A stretch of 64,000 nt of DNA from assembly GCF_000002985.6 (NCBI RefSeq), contig NC_003284.9, positions 4,092,001 through 4,156,000 of the forward strand. Reading direction: 5' to 3'. The DNA is from Caenorhabditis elegans. Its lineage: Eukaryota > Nematoda > Chromadorea > Rhabditida > Rhabditidae. The position numbers and the translations under genes were made by a program. Numbering within the stretch: the stretch's first letter is position 1; each line of letters starts with the position of its first letter. The notes under the pieces are model-generated. The model saw nothing but the letters and a program-made list of their open reading frames with translations, ran no database searches and was not told the origin of the DNA. Of this stretch, positions 36,389 to 49,100 are shown piece after piece.

Positions 36389-39300
36389 CTGCTATATATT
36401 AATTTTTTTTTATTTCGAAAGTTTCATCGCAATAGGAGAGCAATCTGAAAAGAAATTATATCAAGACGAAAAAGAAAGAAATCATAGCAAGAAATGAGAG
36501 AGAAATTGGTTTGGTTTTACGAGAGGTGTCGCCAGTGTCGGCAACACTAATCTGCACTTGGTAACTACACGACGACGATGCGGGGACCCCAGGTCTCTGT
36601 GCCTGGATCGGATTACGTGAAGCCGGGGGGAACGCTTTGAACGGGAAACGTGTATCAATTACACGGAGAAGGTTTGTCGAAAGACGAGAAAATAATGCAA
36701 ATATTGGGAGATAGTTTCAAAATTGAGAATTAAGATTTGGTTTTAGGAAGAAACGACTGCGCGGCAATTGTGTAATGATTATAGAGAGGTGTGCAGGAGC
36801 TTCGGTAATGCGCAGATGTCTTGTATGAGTCCAGAAGAAGAAGAAGAAGACGTTCTTCTTATTCTTCCCCATTTCTTACGGGACCGTTATAATTGTATTT
36901 GGGAATGGGTGTGCAACGACTGCTTAGCTTGAGACGGAAGGGTGTCGATAATTGACGACGAACGGATAGGGCAGTTATACTTCAAGAGTGAATTTGACAC
37001 AGAGTAACATTTTTGAGAAGTCTCCCAAAATTTAGACAATTTTTCTGAAAATTTTTCTCTAATACCCACTGTAAGAAAAAATTGTGTACAGCTAGCGACG
37101 AAATGTTTTGTCGTTTTAAAAATGAAGTTGTCACTATTGAAATGTATAAAACATTCCTAACAAACTTCTCATAAGTCGAACTTTTTTTAAAGATTTTTTT
37201 GGCCAAAATATTATAGATAGTTTTCATTGGTTTTCCCACAGAAATATTCTTTGTTTTAAAATCGATTCGCTACTTTGCAATGTTTCTGCTTTAAAATGTG
37301 GTAAAATCTCGTCATTCAAAAAAAACCTCACACAAAAAGAATATAACAAAAAAAAACGCCCTTGGATGGAATAAACATGATGCCTAATGAGAATTTTCAA
37401 GAACCACTCTACATTTCTCTAGACACCCATGAGACGAAAAAAACAACCTTAAATTTAGTAGAATAAAAACAACAATGAGGAACAGGCTACTTCATAAACG
37501 TATAAATTTACTTTCGACTCATTGAGCTCACTAGAAAGGTTATAATTCGGAATTGGTAAAAGGAGATTAGTGCAATGGCTTCAGGAAGCAGAAGCCGAAC
37601 TACAAAAATGGAGAACAATAAATGCAATTCTGATGGAAAATAGCGATAAATCCTGGCAAAAGTAAAGTGCGAATTTGATTACTTTTACGTATTAACGCAG
37701 TGGGGATAGAATAAAGAAAAATTGAAAGCAGGAATTTAATAGAAAATCTTATCTGATGGGAGTTGAGAACAGAGCAAGAACTGAGCATTAGCGGAAATAT
37801 GGAAATGAGGGTGTTTGGACGAGAAACTAGAAAACCCAGAAAAATGAAAGTTGCCGGGTGAAAAACGAAAAACATAGAAACTGGTGAATGTTTCAAAAAT
37901 GTTTTCTATCTACGGCATTGAATGCTAAAGAATAGATGAGCCTTGATGGTTGGAGAGCACCCCTTGTGGAGGCGGAGCCGGCTGGCTCCAACTAAATTGG
38001 CCAAGAACGGGTGGGGAAGAGGCACACGGAGACTCCAGCACTACCTTCCGACAATGTTCTGTTATAATAACCGCTGACATTCATGAGTTATTCATTAATT
38101 TGTCAGAGAACTGCATCCACAATGCAAATGATTGAGAGATGGCTTGTTGGGAGATAGGGTGAAAATACAATCATTGGTTGACCAGGATAGAAAAAAAAAC
38201 AGAAGAAAAAATATATTTGCTCGGGGGACGGAAATGAGAAAATGTGGTGGGATAAGTACTTTTTGAGACAGCTAGCTGAACAAAATATGGCAATGGAAGC
38301 CGTCAATAATCCAAATGTCCTTTGTGAAATTGGAAGTTGAAATATTCCAGCAAACTTGAAATTGTTATCTTAAATTAACACAAGTTTATCAGTATTTTTT
38401 ATTTTTTTGGAAATACCTTAATTCATAATCTTAAGAAAAACAATTAGACAATATGCATATTTTCTTTGTAACATAAAATGGGTACATGTAAAGTATACTT
38501 ACCCCGACAAGGTTAACTACGTTGAAAGATTTGAGTGATCCTTTTTTCCATATTAGGATTACTAGTTAGGATTAATGTTTTTCTAAGCCCAAAAGTGTAA
38601 ATAAATTTAACGTTGCAATTTAATTATCATTATTAAAAGAAATAAATAGAAAACGTATTGGAATATATTTTGTGCAACGCATGTCCTAAAAAATAAATAT
38701 CAGAATCTCTAAAACTTATTCTTTCAATTTTGGTTACCACTTCTGAAAATTTTTATCAGTATTAAAATGAGCAATTCAGTTTGAAAAGCCGGAAAAGTTA
38801 CCATTGCTGATTTTCAACTCGATGGTCCAACAATGCAGTTCAGTAGCGAAAATTGCAAAATTAGACCAGAAAAAAGAGGAAAATTTTGGGGTTTTGTATG
38901 AAGTGTATCTCGGTTTACAATTAACATGAAAAAACTATTAAAATCACGTTTGCAGAAGTGACGGAGTTTTAAAAAACGACCAAACTTTTCGTTTTCAATT
39001 TTTTTTTCATCTCGAAAAAATACCCGAAAAGTGGTGGCACATTTCCTGAAAAGTAGTGTCATGTCACTACAAAAGATTTCTTCCTTGTTTGAACTCACAC
39101 GATTCCGTAATCTGAAGAGGTATTTTTGTCCAAAAACCAGTTTTCTGCAAGATTTTGTTCCGTCATTTTTGGAAAGTTGCATGTTAAACAAACTATTATT
39201 TGAAGCAATTTATTAAATCAAGAGTAAAAGATAAAATTTACACAATTTGGAGAAAATTCACAAAAATGAGTGCATCATTTTTGTTGGTTAGAGTTAAATC

Positions 39301-42300
39301 CTCCAAAGGAGGCAGGCGTGTATAGAAAGAGTGATGCCTGTCTCACACCATTAGTAAAATTTTGACAAAGCCTAATATAAACTTTCGACGTGGTAAAAAC
39401 ATCCGAATGTTCCTGTGTTTTTTTTTAATTTTTCTGTTTTTCACTCCCCATTCTTATCAAACAGATAAAAAATGAGACAAAATGATATGAATCAAAAAGT
39501 TTCTCATTTGACAGGTGACGTGGTTGAAGTGTGATCTTATTGCTCTAGTCTAAATATACTCACAACGCATGTGTGATGCGACTCCTGTCTATATTGTACT
39601 TTATCCCAGAAACTTCCAATATGTAGGTCCAGTGTAAATTTAGTGAACGGACTTTGAGTTCCACAGCAAAAAAAACCAGTTGCAAGATTTTAGCTTGTTA
39701 TTTGATGATTTTTAATTTCTTCATAAAGTAAATATTGTTCACATACATTTTAATGAAAATTGGTCGTTCTATAAAACACCACTGGTCAGAGAATGTTTTA
39801 CAATTAAATTCAAAGAACATTGATTTTTTTATGAATTTTTAACTACCTATTATATTTTTGAAGCAGTTTTCTCACTAGCATTACACCACTTTTAATAAAA
39901 CTGGAAAACAAAAAAAAGTATCACTAGGTCATTCATTTAGCAGGAATTTAGAACATTCAACTTTTCTAGCTTTTTGTTGTAAAATTTGGAAAATGTGGAA
40001 AAATGCAATATATTCTTCTAAAGTAACATTTTTTAATGTGGAATGTTTTGTCATTTACGGTGCACTTACGGAACTACAGACTATTACTGTTTTATATTTT
40101 TATGGAACATTTTAAATGTATGAAAGTCTTCAGCATTTTAAAACTTTAAAAACACCACACTTTTGTTGTATTTTCCATCAGTGATCAGAAAATGCTTCCG
40201 AAATTGTATGTGTTCTTTGGACCCGATTACTTTTTGAGTCGCCCACAATCCTGAGAACCCGTCTACCAGTTGTCAGCAGCAATTGGTACAACGTCCACTA
40301 AAAATGAGTCAAAGACTAAAACGTAGCAGAGATCTCAGATCTGTATCAAAAAAACAGCGTCATAGATCTTTTATCTTTCTCTCATTGTCTTTTCCAATCA
40401 CTCGAGACTCTTTACTTCCTGGCACACAAACTTCAGCTACTCAATATGAATCAATGAAACAACTTCCCGCTATATGAACCACAGTTTCGGCGCGTCACAC
40501 CGTCGCATTCTCATCGAATAACACTCGTCTACATGTGATTACAGCATGGAATACGAACTGGGTGGAGCGAATACAACATGACTGATCGTTGTCACTTTTC
40601 ATTCGCCTATTACATTAGTGATCTGTGTTCCGACTAAATCATTTACAATGGTCTTCCTTGTTGATGAACATTGCTTTTTGTTTATTCTCCGTTCTGTGGG
40701 GTTTTCTTCTCGTTCGCGTTTAGCAGACACTTTTGTTGATAGTTCTCAAAAACGATATTGCAAGGTCATTTTTTGTTGTCGAAAATGTATGGCAGGTGTG
40801 CATCAACGATCAGAATGAGAAAAAAAGTTAGACAAATTACAAGTTTTTATTGTGCAAAGTGCATTTCGAATGATGTGAAATGACGTTAAAAATTCAAGTT
40901 TTCAAAATAAATTTTAAAAATAGAAATAACATTCTTTAAAAAATTCCGGGTTGAAATCCATGTCTATCTTTTTACTTTTTAAATGCCTGTTGGTGAAAAA
41001 ATTTCCGAACCAGAAGTCACATTTTTGCTGTAAGAAATTGGATTTTTCTACAATTTACTTATGACAATTATAAAAACAAAATTTTGGATATGATAGGTTT
41101 GTTTGAATAATTTCAGTGCTATAATTTTGTAGATTTTCTAAGCAAACGTTTGTCAATATTCAAACAATTTTGGTACTGTAGATGTATCCTAAACTAAGAC
41201 TTTAAGAATTAACTATTTCTAAACTTATTTCAGCTTAAGAATTAACTATTTCTAAGCTTACCAAGTAAAAACCCATATCACGTTCAATTTATGTGGAGAT
41301 ATTAATAATAACTTTATTATTTTCAATGAGAGCATGCAATACACAAATTTCTAGTCCATTTTGGTAAAAAAACATTAAAAATTTTGTAAAGTTTTTATAA
41401 AAATAACGGTTATCTAGAAAATCCAGATAGGAAGTTCTGTAATATTTATAAATGTTTCTTAAATTCAAACTTTGAACCTAAGGACACCTTCAAAGCTGTC
41501 TTCAAAGTTCAAACCATCATTTTTTTTTTGAAAAACACTCCAGTCCTCCTAGTCAGTTGTTTCCTGCCGCTCTATCGCATTTTAGAAGAAACAACGCAAG
41601 TTGAAGATAGCGCTGACAGATAACCATTTTAAACCTTTTTTCCTATTCAAATAACAGATTGTTATGATTTTTTCGTTCAGTTAACTTATTCAAAAATTAG
41701 TGATCGTGATCAAAAAGTAGTTCACACCATTCAATATTTAATTTTTGATGCAGGTCCGAAGTTTCGCGAAGAATCGGCTTGTCTTCCCATTTTTGATGAT
41801 TTCATACTGATAAAACGTTATTGAAACAAGAGGAACAATGTTTTTGTTTTTTTGAAGATGTTTTTTGAGATCATAAGGTTACAGAGTCTCCAAATAAAAG
41901 AGTCAAGGAGGGTGACTGAAAAATACATCTGAAATGTTTTTAAAAAGGAATTTTTGAAATTCCAGCATGGTTTCCAAACAACTGAGAACACATTTTTTAA
42001 GGCAACATGTTTTTTAAGGAATTTTTTTTGTTTTTTAAAGAGTTTTTTTTAATTTCTAAAAATAAAAAAATTTTCCATTCGTCTTCATTTGAATTTATTT
42101 AAACCCATATATTGAAACTCCTTTTTCTTCACTTCATTTTGTCTAATTTCCTTCGTTTGTTTTCTCTTGAAGGTCCCATCATCAGAGACCACAAAAATAT
42201 GAGATGCACATCATTTTCACCCTTTTTTTCATTCAAAGAATTTTACGACAAATGTTACTTTGAGCTCTTTGTTCGGTTTTTGGTGTTGAATGGAAACTGA

Positions 42301-43132
42301 CAATGATAAGTTATCATATTTTGCCTTTAATTTTTGAAAGTTTTTGCATGATCATGCTCTTTTCTTTAATGCTTTTAGTATTATTTAACGTACAGAAAAA
42401 TAAGTCAACTGCCTAAAAAATATTTTTAAATTTTTTTGCACAAAAAATGATTCTTTTTTTTTGAATTTCCTCTTGACTTAGCATCTTGTTATTTTTTCTC
42501 ACTTTCTCGATTCAATCGTTCAGTTTTTCACGAGTTTTTGTTTAAAAATTAATCTGAAAATTTACGAAAAACTGGTAAATACAGTTTTTCAATTATTTTT
42601 TAAATGTCGGCCAGAAAGTGTTTATTTTGATAATTTTCGATTTTGAATATGTTTCAATTATTTGTATTTGAAAAAATTCTTAATGAGACCACATTTTTGA
42701 ATATAATTTTTTTAGAATTTCATCAAAACTTTGACTGAAAGTTTTTAAAAAGCGAAGAATATTTGGAGATTTTTTATGATGGTATTCGGTCAAATTAGTC
42801 TATAGTTGTATTTAGACTTTTTTTAAAATTGAAATGCAAATATTTAGAATTTGTTATATTTTTTTAAACAACCAAACTAACCCCTACTGACACTACTTCC
42901 CAAGTGTTTCTTGTTTTCAAATGATTTTGGTAACGTAGACAGCTTTGGACTGGTCATGTTTTTTGTTTTTCGCAACACTACACTTACACTCAACTGGAAC
43001 ACCTGTTCTTTGTACCATTCCATTCGCACCCACTTGGCGGTATTTTCTCTCAACTTATTATTTCTGCGTATTAACTTGTTATTGAGAATTGATCATTTTA
43101 CTTTTGAGATTTTTAAGAAGAAAAATTTGCAG
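36389..43132. other. Long intergenic region, no gene supported
   Basis: The first few hundred bases are GC-richer (36530-36680) and probably belong to the TSP1 gene promoter. A (GAA)n tract lies near 36835-36850. The rest is AT-rich with chance ORFs (37600-37896, 38814-39191, 40283-40477). A 26-bp direct duplication is at 41202-41260. An acceptor AATTTGCAG ends at 43132, leading into the next gene. Confidence 0.5.
41202..41260. repeat. 26-bp direct repeat, two copies
   Basis: TTAAGAATTAACTATTTCTA occurs at 41202 and again at 41235, each followed by a near-identical six bases ending CTTA. Recent local duplication. Confidence 0.85.
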
Positions 43133-43159
43133 TTAAAACTTCACTCGAAAGCTTCAAAA

Positions 43160-46100
43160 ATGAACTCAATTCTACACGACGGCTTTTTTCATCAACACGA
43201 TCACCATCACCATGACGATCACCACGACCAGCACCAAGAAATTAATCTTTTGCAGCCACCGGTGAGTATCTTTTTTCCAGTTGTTCCCTCTTTCCTTCTA
43301 TCGTTTTAATGTTTTCTTTTCTGTTTTCCGTCCGATTCTTTTTTTGTTCAAAACGAACAATGAAGCTATAAAACGAACACCGCGGTCGGTTTGTTTCCAT
43401 TTGATTTCACAGAAAAGAAAACATTCATAATCGATCGACCTATGGTTTTTTCCCTATCAGTCTACATTATTTGAGTTGCAAAAAAATATATGCTAATAAT
43501 TTTTGCACAAGATGGTCGAAGAACATATGATTGGGTTTAATTTAAAATAAAATAAAAATGCAAAAATTTTTGTACTTTCATATGTATGTAAACAAGGAAA
43601 GATTTTTGTAGATAAAATTTGATAATATTTCAATTAAAAAAAGTTATTAAAAAGCATAGCTATAAGTTATTAGTGTTCCACAACTGTAGCAAAAAATAAA
43701 ATTAAAACTTACATTATTTTAACTATAACTTGCAAATAATGTAGCTGTATACATATAATCTCAATTATTTTTCGAAGTTTCTATAATTATCAAAAAATAA
43801 TTAAAGTTCCATGTATGTTGTTCAGTTTATTCAAAAAAAACACCATTTTTCAAAAAACATATTCTTCCAATTAAAGTTTTGGTAATTTTTGTTTGAAACC
43901 AGTAAACATGGCGGGTAGATTAAAATAAGCTGAATTGTTTTTTTTTTTTGCAAATCTAGGTATTTGTGTAGTAGATGAACCCACAATTATATTAACCTTT
44001 GTAATAATCAGCATGTGGGTATATATTCAAAAAATGTGCTCAATTTTTTAATCATAAACTATTAATTTTTAGGTCAAGAATACAAAGAGGCGAACGTTTT
44101 CTTTTTTTTTTAACTTTAAAATAAAATTTTTCTGTACAGCTATATTATGGGCATTTGAAGTTAAAAGTATTTACAAACTGAATTTTAGAAATTAAGAAAG
44201 AATTTGTGAGCCTCAACTTTAAAAGTTAGCGCGGAAAGCTAAATTTTAAAAAATTGTTCAATATTGAGTTTCTATTTAGAACTCACAAAATTTCAAAAAA
44301 GGAAATTTGATTAGGTATCACTTATACACTGATGTTTTTCCACTTTTAATACACTTACCATATCAATTTTATTCAAAGTATAATCATTTACTATATATAA
44401 AGCGCTTATTCTGTGTGTCCATAGTTTGTAGTCTATGTAGTCTTTGTAGTCTGTGAAGTTTTGGCTTCTGGAGGGATAGTGAGTTGGGCTTAGTGTAGGG
44501 ATATAGTCGGGGTACTGTAGTGGTACAATAGTGGTACGGTAGGAATACTGTAGGGTTACGGTAGTGTCATAAAAAATTAATTTTCAGCCCCAGAAATCGG
44601 GGGCCGCGCCGAAGGTGCGGTCCACGGCTGGTTAGTATATAAGACTACTTAAAAAACATCTGAAATCTCCTGATGACTCAAATCACGAGGAAATTTCAGA
44701 AATTATCTATGGAAACACTATATTTTCATTGGGTTTCAAAGTTCACGTAAACAAAAGCCGACGGCACAAAACGTGCAAATGTTTATTTTCCCTGCGAAGT
44801 TTGTTCAGCAACCTTTTTCGACTTTGTTTTGTTTTTGCAAATTAGTATTTTTAGCAATCAGACATCATTTCAATATCCATTTTCTCCCTCATTTTCTTCT
44901 CTCCCCACAATAAATCAAATATTCAGAAAGTGTGTCTCCGCACAATGAGCAAAAGCGACCCGCACCTCGACATCCCACATCTACTAGTCAGCCAGGACGA
45001 AGGTAGGTACACAGTTCGAAAACTACAAGCTTTCCCATACTTGTTGATGACCTTCGCCGCACTTTTCATAATTTTTTGTTATTGTCGCCCTGTGCGTGTG
45101 TGTGTGTGTGTGCCACGGCCGTCTGCACATGGTCGCCTTGTTTTTTGTCCTCCACCCTCTACACGCCCCGTTGTTTTTTGTCAAAACAGAACCTCGAGGT
45201 CTGGCTCTTTTCACTCCTTCATACTGATTTTCGCATCAATTCACGATTCATCCGATTTGAAATCGATTCCAATCGGGAATTTTAAGATTTCAAATAAACT
45301 TCATTCCAAATTCACCTCACGAACTGAAATTCAAATTCCACTTTGCTTTCGACCACACTTTTTTTGATCAGAAGCTGAAATTCGCTGAAAAATGGACCCA
45401 AAACTTCACAAATTTTTGATGGCCAATCATTTTTCGAAACATCAAGAGTATTCTGGATGTAATCTCCGATAAATATCAGATCCCTGTTCATCCCCTTATT
45501 TACCATTTTCCAGCTCATCCATCTCTCAATAAGATCATGTCTAACTTGCAACATGTGCATGAAGGACTCAAGACTCCGGTCTCCTCACATCCAAATCTTC
45601 AGGTAATTTGAACTTTCTCAAATTTTCTAGAACAAAAATAATCACGCGTGATTGCGAAATAATGGAAAGAAAAATTATTCTTGTTGACACGTTCGCCTTT
45701 TAAGTAAGACTAAAGTTCCTCCGTTAAATTTTTAATTTTTTAGTTTCCTAATAATCTTCGGAGCTTAATTTTTGAACTTTTATTGGAAAAAAATTGTGGC
45801 AAAAATTCTAAAACTTGATTCTGAATTACTTTGCAATCAAATTTTTTGTGATTTTCAGTCGCTCCGCCGAGAGAACGAGTTCCAAGACAAGAACGTCAGG
45901 TCAGTCAATTAATCAAAAACTGGGCCCCCATTCCCTTTAGTTCCTCAATCTGAGTCTCCCCATGAATGTGTTTATCGGAAATATGGTGACGAAGGCATAG
46001 GAAAATAGCTTACGCAGACGCCGCGACGAAAACTGAGTTCAAACAATGCTTTTTCTGGGGCGGGCAAGAAAATAGGGAGAAACCCTCTAGGTCTGAATTG

Positions 46101-49100
46101 GGTACAAATTCAAATACTTTGGCGCCTTCACTATTTTTCTCAGTACTCTTTCTTCTTTTTTTTCCAATTATTTTCAAATTAGCCTGTACTTTTTGTTGTG
46201 CTCTACTGGCTCTTCTAGTATTTAAAGGGTGCGAATTGCTCTGTTTTTGCGAATATTCTCTGTCCCATAAATCCAAATAGGCCTATTACACTATTGTATT
46301 GTACTGTAGAGCTCGGTCATCCAAAATAATTAAAAGTGAATTGCCCTGTTTTGGAGTAGAAAGTATTGTGTTTTTCAATAACAAGACAACTGTAAAGATG
46401 ACGGTTTCTAAACATTTGGGACTTTTATAACAGCTGTACCCAAAAATATTTTCGTAGAGTTGAACTCATCAGGTTAGAAAACATTTTAATACTGTTGTAC
46501 TAATATAAAAAAAGTAGTATTGAACCTGATACCATTCTATTTGAGGGGTTATCTTTTATTTCTTGATTCATTTGATTTTCAAACATCTTAACTAATGCAT
46601 ATCCTAATCCATATTAGTCATCGGGTTACGCAATCATTCTAGATTTTTCGAGATAAGATTATCTCGTTTTCAATTTTCCATAAATGTATATAAGCACTCT
46701 TCATGATTTATTTTCGAAAAAATCCTTTATAATTTTTGCCAGTTATGGTCTCCTACATTTCATCAAATGAATGCCCTTTCCATCTACTGAGTTCTCAGCA
46801 GTCAATGATAAGTCGAAATCATTCGCCATCATCTCCATTGAGAAATTTATTTTTCCAAAAAAAAAAAAGATCATCTTCTCTCATTTCTCTTCCCTTAAAC
46901 CGCACCCGACGTCTTCTTGCTGATTTTTCAAACCAATGACGATTGATCGCAAGACGATTAGTCCAGGAAACCCCTTTTTTCAAGGCAGTTATATACATCG
47001 TAGACCGCGTGGGACGAAGAAGACGACCACGACGAGTACAATGATTCTGTGTCGTTGACAGAATGTGAAAATTTTTAGATAAACACCGGAAGTTGAAGAT
47101 TTATGTTTTATCATCAACACAACGTTCGCTAAATAATGATACTTCTGGAAGAGAATTTGCGAATCTTTTAGAAATAGTTGAATGATCAAAGGCCGTGGTC
47201 AGCTCGTGCACTTTTTCCAACAAAATCTAAACATCTTGGTCAATCATGTGGTCAAGATTGAGATGATCTTCAAAGTGATTCATAAACTTTCAATTTAAGA
47301 GATTTGATCAAACAAAATAATTTTTGAGGCATCAGTGAGATTCTAAGTATTCTTAATGGGTGTTGTTCTAGATAGACAAATCAAAATTTTCAGTAAAAGT
47401 CCCGTATGTTTGAAATGTCAATACTTAAAATATGAGTAGGCTATAAAACTCAACGGTACCTTTTTTTGGATCGACGAATTCCAAAAAAATGGTAAATCAT
47501 AGATTTTTCCAAACGTCAAAAAAGATTTAAATCCTTCATATGATATTTGATCATTGTGGTTCTTTTTTTTTCCTTGACTTCATAGTCGTCAGTAATCCCT
47601 CTATCATTTCGGAGTCTATAGTTTGGAATATCAGGGTCAAGCGGTTTAATGGTTTGATCTTGCTCCTCGTTTTGCTTGCTCATGGCGCGGGCGCTGACCT
47701 GGTCGCTTGCCTTTTGCCTCCGTGCTTCTCCTTTTTTCTGAGTCGCTTCTTCGAAAAAAGTTTTCATTGTGCACGTTTCATTCGTTCTTGCCCTGCTCTG
47801 ACAGCTGATTACGTCTGACTATTTGAAACGGAGTGTTCGTTTTTTATTGTGTTTGTGTGTGTTTCTTTTTCTTTTACAGTAGGCTGGTTATGTGGGTTTG
47901 ATCGCGAATTTTTTCCTCCCTTATCTTCTTATCTGCAAAAAAAAGTTGTGAACAACAACAAAAGACTAAATCGACGACAGCGGAAGGGGTATCCTCTCCT
48001 GATGTCTCAGCGTGGCGAGAGAATTGCATCAGAATTATCTTCGTAAATCGTGTCATATGTTCGATATCATATTTTTGCATCAGAATGCAGAAAAATATGA
48101 AAAATTGTGTTAAAGATCGGCCGGCCCAATGCATAGAACAATGAAATACCTGGGTAAATAACAATCCGTTCTGGAACCGAAAACTAATGTGTGGCCCCCG
48201 GGTGTGTTGTTTTCAATCTCTTCCCTGCAGTATTCAGCTTCCTGGTTTGAATCCTTCACTGCTTTCTCTTGCAGGTCGTGTGTATGTGTGTGTTTTTGCC
48301 AAAAAAAAAAGTCATCACATATTTTCTGAGTCAATAGAAACACCTCACACATTCCTTTTTAGTACTACGTGTGTTTGAGTTGTTTTCATTTTACTTTCCG
48401 ATCGAGAGAATTTCAACTTTGGTACACTTACTGTTAGAATGACTATACAAAATGCTAAACTTTGACGTTTCACAAGAAGTTTTTTTCCTTAATTTTTAAT
48501 AATCCATCAAAGTAATTATAAACTTAGTTTAAGATAGAGTACGACCTGTCTGAAAATAATTACAAAAAATTCCTACAATTCAAAAGTCGGTAATCACTCA
48601 GTTAATGCCACTGTTATGAAAGTCGTCGCATACTTTTGTTTAAACAAATAAATTCCAACATTACAGGGTTTCGAACATGCCACAGTGCTATAGTTTTCTC
48701 AAAAAGTGTTTAAAACTGAGTAATAACCACTTTTTGAAACTAAATAAAAATGTTTCAAGTAATTTTTTTTGTAAAGTTCTACTTTGATATCTTGTCATTA
48801 TGTCGCCATAAAAGTGGTTTTTAACAATTTCCCTACTGGCGCAACTCCAGTTTTAATCGTTAAGACCCTAGTTAAACTTTCGTCAGAAAATGTAAAATTT
48901 CTGTCATTTCTGCCCTTTTTTCTGCAAAACTTTTTTTGCATTGCGATAAAAGTTTCCATGCACCTTCACTCCTTTGCTCTTTCTCTTCACGTCTCTTCTT
49001 CCCACTTGAAAAAAAACGTTGGTAAATTCATGATGCACCCAAACGACCCCTGCCTGAGTGCAATACGCTCATAAAACGATCGTATTTTCCAAAATTTCCG

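Noticed and set aside
40283-40477. Basic 64-codon plus-strand ORF in the long intergenic region
   Set aside because: Arg/Ser-rich and superficially protein-like, but it has no acceptor and no donor in a phase that fits the downstream gene.
44930-45367. 145-codon plus-strand ORF
   Set aside because: It reads through exon 2 of the Ser/Gln-rich gene and its GTAGGT donor, in a frame unlike the spliced one.
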